Translations under genes and position numbers: made by a program
Notes under the pieces: model-generated
What the model saw: only the letters and a program-made list of their open reading frames with translations
Database searches by the model: none
Told to the model about the DNA's origin: nothing
DNA from: Procambarus clarkii
Taxonomy: Eukaryota > Arthropoda > Malacostraca > Decapoda > Cambaridae
Assembly (NCBI RefSeq): GCF_040958095.1
Contig: NC_091228.1
Span: 6,737,700 to 6,801,699, forward strand
Direction: 5' to 3'
DNA: 64,000 nucleotides
In this document: piece after piece, positions 1 through 9,036 of the stretch
Layout of the letters: each line of letters begins with the position of its first letter
Numbering within the stretch: position 1 is the first letter of the stretch

Positions 1-379
1 AAGAGCATCAGAGTTACGGGGCGTTAGGTAACGGGGCTCTCTTTCAGCTGGGCATCCAGCTGTGGTGAGGCTCCTCTTGATGATGTCGTTAACTTCACTG
101 TGCCTAGAGTGCCATCCCCCTGTGCTGTGGCAGAGTAGGCCATGGTGGCCGTACCTGTCAGCCACCACCTCGCCGCAAATACACCTATATCTGGTGTGGA
201 TTGGGGCAGCAAGGCGGAGGGCCACAGCAATTCGGAGGGCGTGTGGTGTGAGACGCGTGCCAGTTGCCGACATTGGGGTTGCTAGCAGGAAATCCCCTGC
301 ATGTGGGGCTGCTACTGCTGTGAGGCGAGCAATGTCGTGTTGTGTTGCTACAGCACCCAGGTACTCTGCAGCAGCTTGG

Positions 380-383
<4 letters not shown>
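1..383. other. Unique-looking sequence without recognised feature
   Basis: I recognise no gene, RNA or element here. A 68-codon minus frame (24-230) and a plus frame from 62 that runs on into the AT repeat are open, but neither shows a family motif. The stretch ends at the (AT)n tract. Confidence 0.4.

Positions 384-468
<85 letters not shown>
384..468. repeat. (AT)n microsatellite, 85 bp
   Basis: An uninterrupted TA dinucleotide run. It abuts the 3' (body) end of the SINE-like element at 469-602, an arrangement that recurs in this window. The open frames giving Ile-Tyr repeats are artefacts of the dinucleotide. Confidence 0.97.
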
Positions 469-470
<2 letters not shown>

Positions 471-602
471 ATCCCAGGTACCTATTTACTGCTAGGTGAA
501 CCGAGGCATTAGGTGAAAGTAAATGTACCCAACCATTTCTGTCCTATCCCAGGATCCTCGATTATGAGTCAAGAGTGAAGCCAACTGAACTACGACCTCT
601 GC
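469..602 (-). mobile_element. tRNA-derived SINE copy, diverged
   Basis: Read on the minus strand, the element starts with a tRNA-like segment containing TAGTTCAGTTGG (box A type). A body follows with the window-wide SINE signature: ttcacctaatgcctc, then cacctagcagtaaatagg and tacctggga. The box B region is degraded. The (AT)n tract follows its 3' end. Confidence 0.65.
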
Positions 603-715
603 ACCTGATGGCCTAGACGACACCACCCACAATGTCCCCGACTACAACAATAATGCTCATTATAAAACCCCAAAACAAACGCCTAGGAGAGGAGGACAGG
701 GGTAGAGGATCATGA

Positions 716-800
716 TAAGGATATGGGATGGGACGGGGGAGGAAAGGAATGGTGCCCAACCACTTTCGTAGATAGGGGGGAGGGGACTCGTACAATTGAT
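716..800 (-). mobile_element. SINE-2 body fragment
   Basis: It contains gataaggatatgggatggg followed by aaggaatggtgcccaacc and acttt, matching the body of the better copies at 53605-53793 and 63385-63574. The tRNA-like head is unrecognisable or lost here. The sequence on either side (603-920) shows no other feature. Confidence 0.6.
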
Positions 801-920
801 ATGCTTAAGCTCTTTCAGGCGGCCCTGGCTGTACCAAGGGGAGGTGTGATGTGGTTCATGTGGACTGTGAAACCTCTGGCAATGACCTCAATTCTCACAC
901 ACGCTCATTCTTCACGTAGA

Positions 921-983
921 GTAGATGAGCTGGTTGAGTAGATGAGCTGGTTGAGTAGATGAGCTGGTTGAGTAGATGAGCTG
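921..983. repeat. 17-bp minisatellite, ~3.7 copies
   Basis: The unit gtagatgagctggttga repeats head to tail with no mismatch in the first three copies. It runs straight into the duplicated block that follows. Confidence 0.9.
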
Positions 984-984
984 G

Positions 985-1262
985 TGGTGGGCCCCAAGAC
1001 ACTTGGGGCCCACCACTTCTAGCTTCAAGTCTGCCTCTGGGCGCACAGGATGAGTTATATATATTAGATACGACGGTGGTGAAAGGCTAATTGGGGCTTC
1101 AGACTTGAAGCTAGAAGTGGTGGGCACTTGGGGCTTCAGACTTGAAGCTAGAAGTGGTGGGCCCCAAGACACTTGGGGCCCACCACTTCTAGCTTCAAGT
1201 CTGCCTCTGGGCGCACAGGACGAGTTATATATATTAGATACGACGGTGGTGAAAGGCTAATT
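985..1262. repeat. Direct and inverted duplication of a ~110-bp block
   Basis: The block from gtgggccccaagac through tagatacgacggtggtg to gaaaggctaatt (about 985-1093) recurs directly at about 1156-1262. Between the two copies, its segment cacttctagcttcaagtctg appears twice as the reverse complement. GGGCCCCAAG...CTTGGGGCCC makes a near-perfect local palindrome in both copies. No coding or RNA function is visible. Confidence 0.8.
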
Positions 1263-1382
1263 AAACTTCGTGCTCCGTAAGGAAGATGACTGCAACATAT
1301 ACTCTTCACTGAATATGCGCTATACTCTGCATATAGGGAGAGTCACATCTCCTAGAGAGGAGGGATACATTTTTTGTTCATC

Positions 1383-1766
1383 TGGGGCCAGATTCACGAA
1401 AGAACTTACGCAAGCACTTGCGAACCTGTCCATCTTTTTTCAATCTTTGGCGGCTTTGTTTTCAATTATTAAACAGTTAATGAGCTCCGAAGCACCAGGA
1501 GGCTGTTTATAACAATAACAACAGTTGATTGGCAAGTTTTCATGCTTGTAAACTGTTTAATAAATGTAACCAAAGCCGTCAAAGATTGAGGAAAGATGTA
1601 CACAAGCATGAAAACTTGCCAATCAACTGTTGTTATTGTTATAAACAGCCTCCTGGTGCTTCGGAGCTCATTAACTGTTTAATAATTGTAAACAAAGCCG
1701 CCAAAGATTGAGAAAAGATGTACAGATTCGTAAGTGTTTGCGTAACTACTTCGTGAATCTAGCCCC
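1383..1766. mobile_element. Inverted-repeat (MITE-like) element, foldback dimer
   Basis: The left end tggggccagattcacgaa and the right end ttcgtgaatctagcccca are inverted repeats. Internal segments such as caatctttggcggctttg and acagttaatgagctccg occur once forward and once reverse-complemented (about 1428-1545 against 1605-1722), so the copy is a near-palindrome. A simpler, ~215-bp version without the inverted duplication lies at 55346-55560, showing this copy is rearranged. No transposase is present. Confidence 0.8.
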
Positions 1767-2583
1767 AGGTTCGTAAGTGCTTGCGTAACTGCTTCGTGAA
1801 TTTAGCCCCAGGTTCGTAAGTGCTTGCGTAACTGCTTCGTGAATCTAGCCCCAGGTTCGTAAGTGCTTGCGTAACTGCTTCGTGAATCTAGCCCCAGGTT
1901 CGTAAGTGCTTGCGTAACTGCTTCGTGAATCTAGCCCCAGGTTCGTAAGTGCTTGCGTAACTGCTTCGTGAATCTAGCCCCAGGTTCGTAAGTGCTTGCG
2001 TAACTGCTTCGTGAATCTAGCCCCAGGTTCGTAAGTGCTTGCGTAACTGCTTCGTGAATCTAGCCCCAGGTTCGTAAGTGCTTGCGTAACTGCTTCGTGA
2101 ATCTAGCCCCAGGTTCGTAAGTGCTTGCGTAACTGCTTCGTGAATCAAGCCCCAGGTTCGTAAGTGCTTGCGTAACTGCTTCGTGAATCAAGCCCCAGGT
2201 TCGTAAGTGCTTGCGTAACTGCTTCGTGAATCTAGCCCCAGGTTCGTAAGTGCTTGCGTAACTGCTTCGTGAATCAAGCCCCAGGTTCGTAAGTGCTTGC
2301 GTAACTGCTTCGTGAATCTAGCCCCAGGTTCGTAAGTGCTTGCGTAACTGCTTCGTGAATCTAGCCCCAGGTTCGTAAGTGCTTGCGTAACTGCTTCGTG
2401 AATCTAGCCCCAGGTTCGTAAGTGCTTGCGTAACTGCTTCGTGAATCTAGCCCCAGGTTCGTAAGTGCTTGCGTAACTGCTTCGTGAATCTAGCCCCAGG
2501 TTCGTAAGTGCTTGCGTAACTGCTTCGTGAATCTAGCCCCAGGTTCGTAAGTGCTTGCGTAACTGCTTCGTGAATCTAGCCCC
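1767..2583. repeat. 43-bp tandem array, 19 copies, derived from an element end
   Basis: The span is exactly 19 x 43 bp. Units are almost identical, alternating only between gaatctagcccc and gaatcaagcccc. Each unit is the terminal inverted repeat of the adjacent element: aggttcgtaagtgcttgc, gtaactgcttcgtgaa, tctagcccc. Within a unit, ttcgtaagtgcttgcg and its partner form a weak dyad. The related element at 55346 has three copies of a homologous 44-bp unit. Confidence 0.95.
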
Positions 2584-2719
2584 TAGCCCCTATGTTTCAA
2601 CTATTTTCTCCCCCCCCCCCTTCACCAAATGGGCACCTTTTCTTTATGTGAATTGAATCGTTATCAAGGTTGCAACAGATATCATCCCCAGCTATTGCGC
2701 AAATGTCACGGTCGTAAAG

Positions 2720-2820
2720 GCTATGAGAAAAACCCGTAGGAGCCGTGATAAGGATTCGAACCCATGCTCCGGGTACTCCCAAGCACAGCTTAGATTTTCT
2801 CAATAATGTGATCTCTGTGT
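2720..2820 (-). mobile_element. tRNA-like (SINE head) fragment
   Basis: On the minus strand, gcatgggttcgaatccttat is a good box B / T-arm. It is preceded by gcttgggagtacccgg and followed by cacggctcctacgg. The 5' half is too diverged to fold as a complete tRNA, so I call it a SINE or tRNA pseudogene fragment. Confidence 0.5.
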
Positions 2821-2904
2821 GTATCATAAATTCTATGATAAAAATCTAAAAAAAAAAAAAACTTATGCAAATAAGTTACTAAACATGAGAAAGAAATTCA
2901 TCTC

Positions 2905-2968
2905 TTTTTTTCTACCACAGACGTGGCCACACATTTACAATGCTAACCAGCCTATATACATTTTCTTC
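2905..2968. repeat. Dispersed repeat, copy 1
   Basis: The segments ttctaccacagacgtggcc, tttacaatgctaacca and cattttcttct also occur in the same order at 52168-52230. Two related copies 49 kb apart imply a dispersed element of unknown type. Confidence 0.65.
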
Positions 2969-3149
2969 TTTAAGTCAGTGATCAAGACGGTAATATGAAA
3001 CAAGATGGTTCTCCTAACTATCACTAAGTCGCGCGTCGACGCCCTTCAAGCTTTCCTTATCACAGGGAAGCTAGCATCCAGCAGAATGGATTAAGACAGC
3101 TACAATTCACTCTGAATGTATCAGATTCACATGTCTGTGAATCTGGTGG

Positions 3150-3735
3150 TTCATTACTACATATTAGTACTTTCTGGTGGTCCATCATTCCATATCGGTA
3201 TTTTCTGGTGGTCCATCATTACATATCGGTACTTTCTGGTGGTCCATCATTACATATCGGTACTTTCTGGTGGTCCATCATTACATATCGGTACTTTCTG
3301 GTGGTCCATCATTCCATATCGGTATTTTCTGGTGGTCCATCATTCCATATCGGTATTTTCTGGTGGTCCATCATTACATATCGGTATTTTCTGGTGGTTC
3401 ATCATTACATATCGGTACTTTCTGGTGGTCCATCATTACATATTGGTACTTTCTGGTGGTTCATCACTACATATTGGTACTTTCTGGTGGTTCATCACTA
3501 CATATTGGTACTTTCTGGTGGTTCATCACTACATATTGGTAGTTTCTGGTGGTTCATCACTACATATTGGTACTTTCTGGTGATCCATCACTATATATTG
3601 GTACTTTCTGGTGGTCCATCACTACATATTGGTACTTTCTGGTGGCTCATAACTACATATTGGTACTTTCTGGTGATCCATCACTATATATTGGTACTTT
3701 CTGGTGATCCATTACTAAACATTAATACTTTCTGC
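3150..3735. repeat. 31-bp minisatellite, ~19 copies
   Basis: The unit is ggtggtccatcattacatat followed by cggtactttct. The first half of the array carries 'tccatcatt...cgg' and the second half 'ttcatcacta...ttgg', so the array has two homogenised blocks. Because 31 is not a multiple of three, all three plus frames stay open; the predicted peptides are repeat artefacts. Confidence 0.95.
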
Positions 3736-3903
3736 TGAACTTTCAAAGTTCCCTCACCAATAATAGTACAAATTTCACAAGTTCATTTTGTTATATCATG
3801 AGAAATTGAGATATAACACAATTTCTCTCTCATGTTTCTCACTTAATCTGTTCCTCTCTTTGTCTCTTTGTCTCTTGTCTTTCTACCTGTCTGTTGACCA
3901 GTC

Positions 3904-4023
3904 CACACACTAGAAGTTGAAGGGACGACGACGTTTCGGTCCGTCCTGGACCATTCTCAAGTCGATTGTGATGAGGAGGTAGGGTCAGGCAATAAATAGG
4001 CAAGCGAGAGCTGAGGAGGAAAG
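3904..4023 (+). mobile_element. Single-arm GACGACG element, alternative tail
   Basis: It starts ttgaccagtccacacac, contains gggacgacgacgtttcgg and tccgtcctggaccattct, then departs from the hairpin copies after gtcgattgtgatgagg into a private tail (gtagggtcaggcaataaa...). Perfect 12-bp direct repeats tctacctgtctg flank it at 3892-3903 and 4024-4035, consistent with a target-site duplication. Confidence 0.75.
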
Positions 4024-4035
4024 TCTACCTGTCTG

Positions 4036-4373
4036 TCTCATCCTGTCTCTCTGTCTCGCTCCCTCTGATATACCGTAGATGTTCTTATTAGCATATCTCA
4101 GTGAGTATACCTGCGTCTCCGTCTGCATTGTTGCCGCCATTGGGAACAAGGTCGGTCAGTCATTTGCATCCTATGACACGTCGCTACGCCTCAGTTGACG
4201 AGAATTGGAAATTGAGGCTTCTTGGAGCCAAAGTGCTGACGCCTATCTCCAAATTATAATCTTCCATGTCTCACTTTCTGCTCCCAGGGCCACCCCCGTG
4301 TGGAAGATGGTGAGGTCGAGGTAACGAGGATTGACTGGGAACTACACTACAACCGCCGTCTGCCTCTGACGGG
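4036..4373. other. No recognised feature
   Basis: Mixed-composition sequence with no open frame of note, no tandem repeat and no similarity to other parts of the window that I can detect. Confidence 0.4.
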
Positions 4374-5028
4374 TGCAACCCGTTCTCGCACTTGCTTATA
4401 GTCAATATTGGCTTATTTAATAAGTGCGTATGTGACATAGTAATTGATTGTGAATGTTTTAGTTTACCTTGAAAAGCTTCATAGAAAACACCGACCTCAC
4501 CTAACCTTCTTAGTATGTTAAGATAAGCATCTTATTGCTTCTTAATTACAATTATTACTTAACCTATCAACGGTATAGGTTAAGTAATAACTGTAAATAA
4601 GAAGCAATAAGATGCTTATCTTAATATACTAAGAAGGTTAGGTGAGGTCGGAGAGCCGGTCGGCCGAGCGGACAGCACGCTGGACTTGTGATCCTGTGGT
4701 CCTGGGTTCGATCCCAGGCGCCGGCGAGAAACAATGGGCAGAGTTTCTTTCACCCTATGTCCCTGTTACCTAGCAGTAAAATAGGTACCTGGATGTTAGT
4801 CAGCTGTCACGGGCTGCTTCCTGGGGGTGGAGGCCTGGTCGAGGACCGGGCCGCGGGGACACTAAAAAAAGCCCCGAAATCATCTCAAGATAACCTCAAG
4901 AAGGTCGGTGTTTTCTATGAAGCTTTTCAAGGTAAACTAAAATATTCACAATCAATTAGTATGTCACATATGCAATTATTAAATAAGCCAATATTGACTA
5001 TAAGCAAGTGCGAGAACGGGTTGCCGGG
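4374..5028. mobile_element. Palindromic (foldback) element split by a SINE
   Basis: The left arm begins caacccgttctcgcacttgc and the right arm ends gcaagtgcgagaacgggttg. The arms match through tatagtcaatattgg, aaaagcttcatagaaaac and acctcacctaaccttctt, with a hairpin centre near 4570. The right arm is interrupted at 4652-4903 by a SINE-1 copy. A SINE-free relative lies at 32016-32345 and shows what the element looked like before that insertion. Confidence 0.88.
4652..4903 (+). mobile_element. SINE-1, full-length, inside foldback element
   Basis: The tRNA-Thr-like head (gagcggacagcacgctgg; anticodon-loop sequence cttgtga, i.e. TGT; box B gggttcgatccc) is followed by the body: agaaacaatgggcagagttt, ttacctagcagtaaaatagg, gctgtcacgggctgcttcc, ggcctggtcgaggaccgg. 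The 3' end is atcatctcaagataacctc. The host sequence aggtcgg occurs on both sides, giving a 7-bp target-site duplication. Confidence 0.92.
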
Positions 5029-5367
5029 TTAACAAGACACATTACACAAATACTGTCTGGAGAAACAGCTAAAGATAACCCCAAATATATAACAATAAAC
5101 ACTAATAATTTTATACAATATATAAATTTAATTAAAATTCAAATTCATTAAAGTCTTCCTGTTTCACTATCTTCTTCCTTATTGGCTGTGGGTGGATAAG
5201 TAACCATTTAAGTCTTCCTCGGTCAGTTTCAGAAACCTTGGGCTAATCAATTGATATTCTCCTACACGCGGCGCTAACATGCCTCTCATACTCCTCCCCC
5301 GCAATCCTCTCCACCATCCTCCCTCTCCCCTCACCACAACAATCATATATTCTCCATTCTTCCTTAT
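5029..5367. other. No recognised feature
   Basis: AT-rich then pyrimidine-rich sequence. I see no element signature and no meaningful open frame. Confidence 0.4.
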
Positions 5368-5368
5368 T

Positions 5369-5680
5369 CTGTGGCTCCTACAGCTGTAACTTCACTCATT
5401 CTGTGGCTCCTACAGCTGTAACTTCACTCTTCCTGTGGCTCCTACAGCTGTAACTTCACTCATTCTGTGGCTCCTACAGCTGTAACTTCACTCTTCATGT
5501 GGCTCCTACAGCTGTAACTTCACTCATTCTGTGGCTCCTACAGCTGTAACTTCACTCTTCCTGTGGCTCCTACAGCTGTAACTCTTCCTCATCCTGTGGC
5601 TCCTACAGCTGTAACTTCACTCTTCCTGTGGCTCCTACAACTGTAACTTCACTCTTCCTCATCCTGTGGCTCCTACAACT
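5369..5680. repeat. 32-bp minisatellite, ~9.5 copies
   Basis: The unit is ctgtggctcctacagctgta followed by acttcactcatt, with cattc/cttcc variants alternating. Each unit carries the 8-bp palindrome acagctgt. The last copies lose bases and end in a degenerate edge near 5690. Confidence 0.93.
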
Positions 5681-5826
5681 GGCTCCTCCAACAGGGGCTC
5701 TTCCTCATCACCTGCACATTCTCTCGTTCTCTTCACAATCCTCCATTACTCTTCATTGTATATAAATAATTGCTATTCAACATGACCAGCGACGCAGACC
5801 TTGTCCACCTTCTTCCTGGACGCGTT

Positions 5827-6715
5827 GGGGTGGGTCGCAGGTGTGGGTCGCAGGTGTGGGTTGGAGGTGTGGGTCGGAGGTGTGGGTTGGAGGTGTGGGT
5901 CGGAGGTGTGGGTCGCAGGTGTGGGTCGCAGGTGTGGGTTGGAGGTGTGGGTTGGAGGTGTGGGTCGGAGGTGTGGGTCGGAGGTGTGGGTCGGAGGTGT
6001 GGGTCGGAGGTGTGGGTCGGAGGTGTGGGTCGCAGGTGTGGGTCGCAGGTGTGGGTCGGAGCTGTGGGTCGGAGCTGTGGGTCGGAGGTGTGGGTCGCAG
6101 GTGTGGGTCGCAGGTGTGGGTCGCAGGTGTGGGTCGGAGCTGTGGGTCGGAGGTGTGGGTCGCAGGTGTGGGTCGCAGGTGTGGGTTGGAGGTGTGGGTC
6201 GGAGGTGTGGGTCGCAGGTGTGGGTCGGAGGTGTGGGTCGCAGGTGTGGGTCGGAGGTGTGGGTCGCAGGTGTGGGTCGCAGGTGTGGGTTGGAGGTGTG
6301 GGTCGCAGGTGTGGGTCGCAGGTGTGGGTCGCAGGTGTGGGTCGGAGGTGTGGGTCGCAGGTGTGGGTCGCAGGTGTGGGTCGGAGCTGTGGGTCGGAGG
6401 TGTGGGTCGCAGGTGTGGGTCGCAGGTGTGGGTCGGAGGTGTGGGTCGCAGGTGTGGGTCGCAGGTGTGGGTCGGAGGTGTGGGTCGGAGGTGTGGGTCG
6501 CAGGTGTGGGTCGCAGGTGTGGGTCGCAGGTGTGGGTCGCAGGTGTGGGTTGGAGGTGTGGGTCGCAGGTGTGGGTCGGAGGTGTGGGTCGGAGGTGTGG
6601 GTTGGAGGTGTGGGTCGGAGGTGTGGGTCGCAGGTGTGGGTCGGAGGTGTGGGTCGCAGGTGTGGGTCGGAGGTGTGGGTCGCAGGTGTGGGTCGGAGGT
6701 GTGGGTCGCAGGTGT
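5827..6715. repeat. 13-bp minisatellite, ~68 copies
   Basis: The unit is gtgtgggtcgcag, with gtcggag, gttggag and gtcggagct variants in an irregular order. It is G-rich on the plus strand. All three plus frames remain open (317-334 codons) only because no stop occurs in the unit, so these are not proteins. Confidence 0.96.
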
Positions 6716-6749
6716 CTATGTGTTTATATAGTTATTCCTATAAAAAATT

Positions 6750-6923
6750 GTTGACCAGACCACACACACACTAGAAGGTGAAGGGACGACGACGTTTCGG
6801 TCCGTCCTGGACCCTTCTCAAGTCGATTGTAATGGTCTAGGATGGACGGAAACGTCGTCGTCCCTTCAACTTCTAGTGTGTGGTCTGGTCAACATACTTC
6901 AGCCACGTTATTGTGACTCATCG
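6750..6923 (+). mobile_element. GACGACG hairpin element, full copy
   Basis: The left arm ttgaccagaccacacac, gaaggtgaagggacgacg, acgtttcggtccgtcctgg is mirrored in the right arm ending tagtgtgtggtctggtcaac. An unpaired tail catacttcagccacg, ttattgtgactcatcg follows. Direct repeats cctataaaaaatt (6737-6749) and cctatcaaaaatt (6924-6936), 12 of 13 identical, flank it. Confidence 0.87.
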
Positions 6924-6936
6924 CCTATCAAAAATT

Positions 6937-7099
6937 ACTTCTCCCGAATTACCGAAAACTACTTCTCCCAAAGTACTTGTTATCTAGTACTGGAAACGAG
7001 GGAAATAATCTGAACCACACCCTCGTGCGCGCGCGCATGCGAGCACCATGACAGCTGCTTCAAGAGATGACGCTGAATCGGACTCTAGTTTAATCCCCG
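6937..7099. other. No recognised feature
   Basis: Unique-looking sequence with a short alternating purine-pyrimidine stretch (gtgcgcgcgcgcatgcg, about 7025-7041) that could adopt Z-DNA. Nothing else is visible. Confidence 0.4.
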
Positions 7100-7298
7100 C
7101 CAAACACACACCGAAACTACGACGTTGGTACAACGTTCGAACAAGTTTTAACACCTCCTAACCAGTTATAACAACCAATATAGCAAGTTGTAGCAACGTT
7201 CCAATACGTCATAAACACGTTAAGCCAAGATGTAATAACTTTATTACAAGTTGTAACAAGCGGAAAATAGAGACAGTTTCGGTTTGTGTTTCCAGGGA
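7100..7298 (+). mobile_element. ~200-bp inverted-terminal-repeat element, copy 1
   Basis: The ends are ccaaacacacaccgaaac on the left and, read in reverse complement from the right, tccctggaaacacaaaccg. Internal markers are tacgacgttggtacaacg, ccagttataacaaccaat and aacacgttaagccaagatg. Three further copies lie at 34397, 58563 (inverted) and 60072. It has no coding capacity, so it resembles a non-autonomous DNA element; no target duplication is obvious. Confidence 0.85.
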
Positions 7299-7424
7299 CG
7301 GCACCTCCACTATGACAGCTCTGTAAACATTTCTCGGGGGCTGTTAGTTGCCTCATAATGGCTTGTTAGCCTTTCCAAGTAGTGATTAAGGAGGAGACCA
7401 TCAATACCAGTCAGAGAGAACTTA

Positions 7425-7540
7425 ATAAGGGGAAAGAGAGAGGGAATGAGAAGGGGAGAGAATGAGAGAGGGAATGAGAGGGGGAGAGAATGAGAGAGGG
7501 AATGAGAGGGGGAGAGAATGAGAGAGAGGGAGAGAAAATA
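7425..7540. repeat. Purine-rich 28-bp repeat block
   Basis: A block built from gagagagggaatgag and agggggagagaat units repeats about three times, degenerate at the edges. It is strongly strand-asymmetric (A/G only). Confidence 0.75.
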
Positions 7541-7840
7541 TAAATCTCTATTGCCTCGTACATTAAAACATTTAAATTTTCGCAGCCATGCCTGATTGCG
7601 CTTCTCTAAGAGATCATCCGCGTACAGCCAGACTGTTGCTGCTGGCATTCCTCAAGCTCACATAAACCCGTCACAACCCAACTGTTTATACCCACTTCTT
7701 TCAGGAACTTCTCAGCTTCACGGAAGCTAATATAGGCCCTTTTTGAGATGATTGACTTACCAAGACGAAACTCAGACTTTCCTGTAAGCTAACCTCCAAG
7801 TCACGCTGCAGAGTTCCTTTGAAACAAGTACGGTAACCTT

Positions 7841-8048
7841 GTTGACCAGACCACACAGTAGAAGGTGAAGGAACGACGACGTTTCGGTCCGTTCTGGACC
7901 ATTCTCAAGTCGATTGTGAGAATGGTCAGTGAGAGAATCACAATCGACTTGAGACTGGCCCAGGACGGACCGAAACGTCGTCGTCCCTTCACCTTCTAGT
8001 GTGTGGTCTGGTCAACATACTTTAGCCACGTTATTGTGACTCGTCGTC
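7841..8048 (+). mobile_element. GACGACG hairpin element, full copy
   Basis: It runs from gttgaccagaccacacag, through gaacgacgacgtttcggt and an extended loop, to the mirrored arm and the tail acatactttagccacg, ttattgtgactcgtcg. The arms carry several substitutions, so it looks older than the copies at 43581 and 60755. I found no clear flanking duplication. Confidence 0.83.
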
Positions 8049-9012
8049 AGTCATCTGTGTGCAGTCTGCATCATTTTTGTTCATTGCTGTTCATAATTGG
8101 TTCAAACATCTGCTGTTCTATCACAAAATACACCTTGTCATGTGTTCTTATTTCACTGACATGTCATCAGAATATCATCGGGACTCGTGAAGAACTAGCC
8201 GGAGAGTATACATCATTGGTATATACACCGAGAAGTGCAGGCATATATAATTTCTCGGTATATACACAGCGAAATATATATATTTTTTTTTGGGGGGGGG
8301 GTGGTTCTGAACATATGCCTAAGACTAAATTTGTATATTAACTGGTTGGTCAATAAGCAATTGTGGTGCCCTTAACAGCCCTCTCGTGGTTGACGGAGCC
8401 TTAAGCCCAACACCAGACAAGAGGCTGGTTGATCATACTACTGTTTTGGGTTGATGAATGTGGTTGAACATGTCTGGCTCTTTACCTCCATCAGGTGTGT
8501 GGTTCTTCACCTATATGAAGTATATGATGACTCCGAGAGTGGCTCCCACGGGCCACGAACCCCCCCACACACACTCCCCCATCATGATCTGAGGTTTAGT
8601 TCCCAAAGATATCAAAGAAAACACACTTGTCGTTAATGGCGGTCATAAAGCGAGTCTAAACGAGCACCAGCTGCTGCTCTGACACCTCCATCATTCGCTT
8701 TATGAATGCTATGACCGTGAAAAATACTGGTAATAGGTTCCTTCTTGTGACTCTAAATGGCATCGTTACCTTCCGTAACCAGTGGGTATGGGCACATCAT
8801 CACATAGCATCACTATTCTTTATAAACAACATGAACAGGCTCAAGAATGTTTCCTCTGGGACGGTAACAGGAGAAATATTCCACACGACAACAGGTAAAG
8901 CAGTCGGAAGTCAAGTCCCAAAATTGGCGCCATAGATTGAAAACTAACAAGATTGTGAAATTCTGGCAGATGTACGATATTCCCAAAGAGATATTCCCGA
9001 TATTCCCATCAC
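8049..9012. other. No recognised gene or element
   Basis: It contains a local inverted repeat (tatacaccgagaa...ttctcggtatata near 8220-8265), a short poly-G run at 8290-8301 and small frames of under 115 codons without recognisable motifs. Confidence 0.35.
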
Positions 9013-9036
9013 CATCTAGTGTGTGGTCTGGTCAAC
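9013..9036 (-). mobile_element. GACGACG element remnant
   Basis: Only the end segment atctagtgtgtggtctggtc plus aaca survives, matching the terminal 24 bases of the hairpin family. Confidence 0.6.

Noticed and set aside
62-499. 145-codon plus frame
   Set aside because: Its C-terminal third is Ile-Tyr from the AT microsatellite and runs into a SINE; the N-terminal part has no family features.
1767-2583. CRISPR-like direct-repeat array
   Set aside because: Units are contiguous with no unique spacers, the context is a eukaryotic repeat landscape and there are no associated genes. The same reasoning excludes the arrays at 28275, 40672 and 57007.
5770-6774. Long plus-strand frames (296-334 codons) rich in Val/Gly/Cys/Arg
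   Set aside because: They are translations of a 13-bp tandem repeat that has no stop in any frame; all three frames are open, which a real gene would not show.
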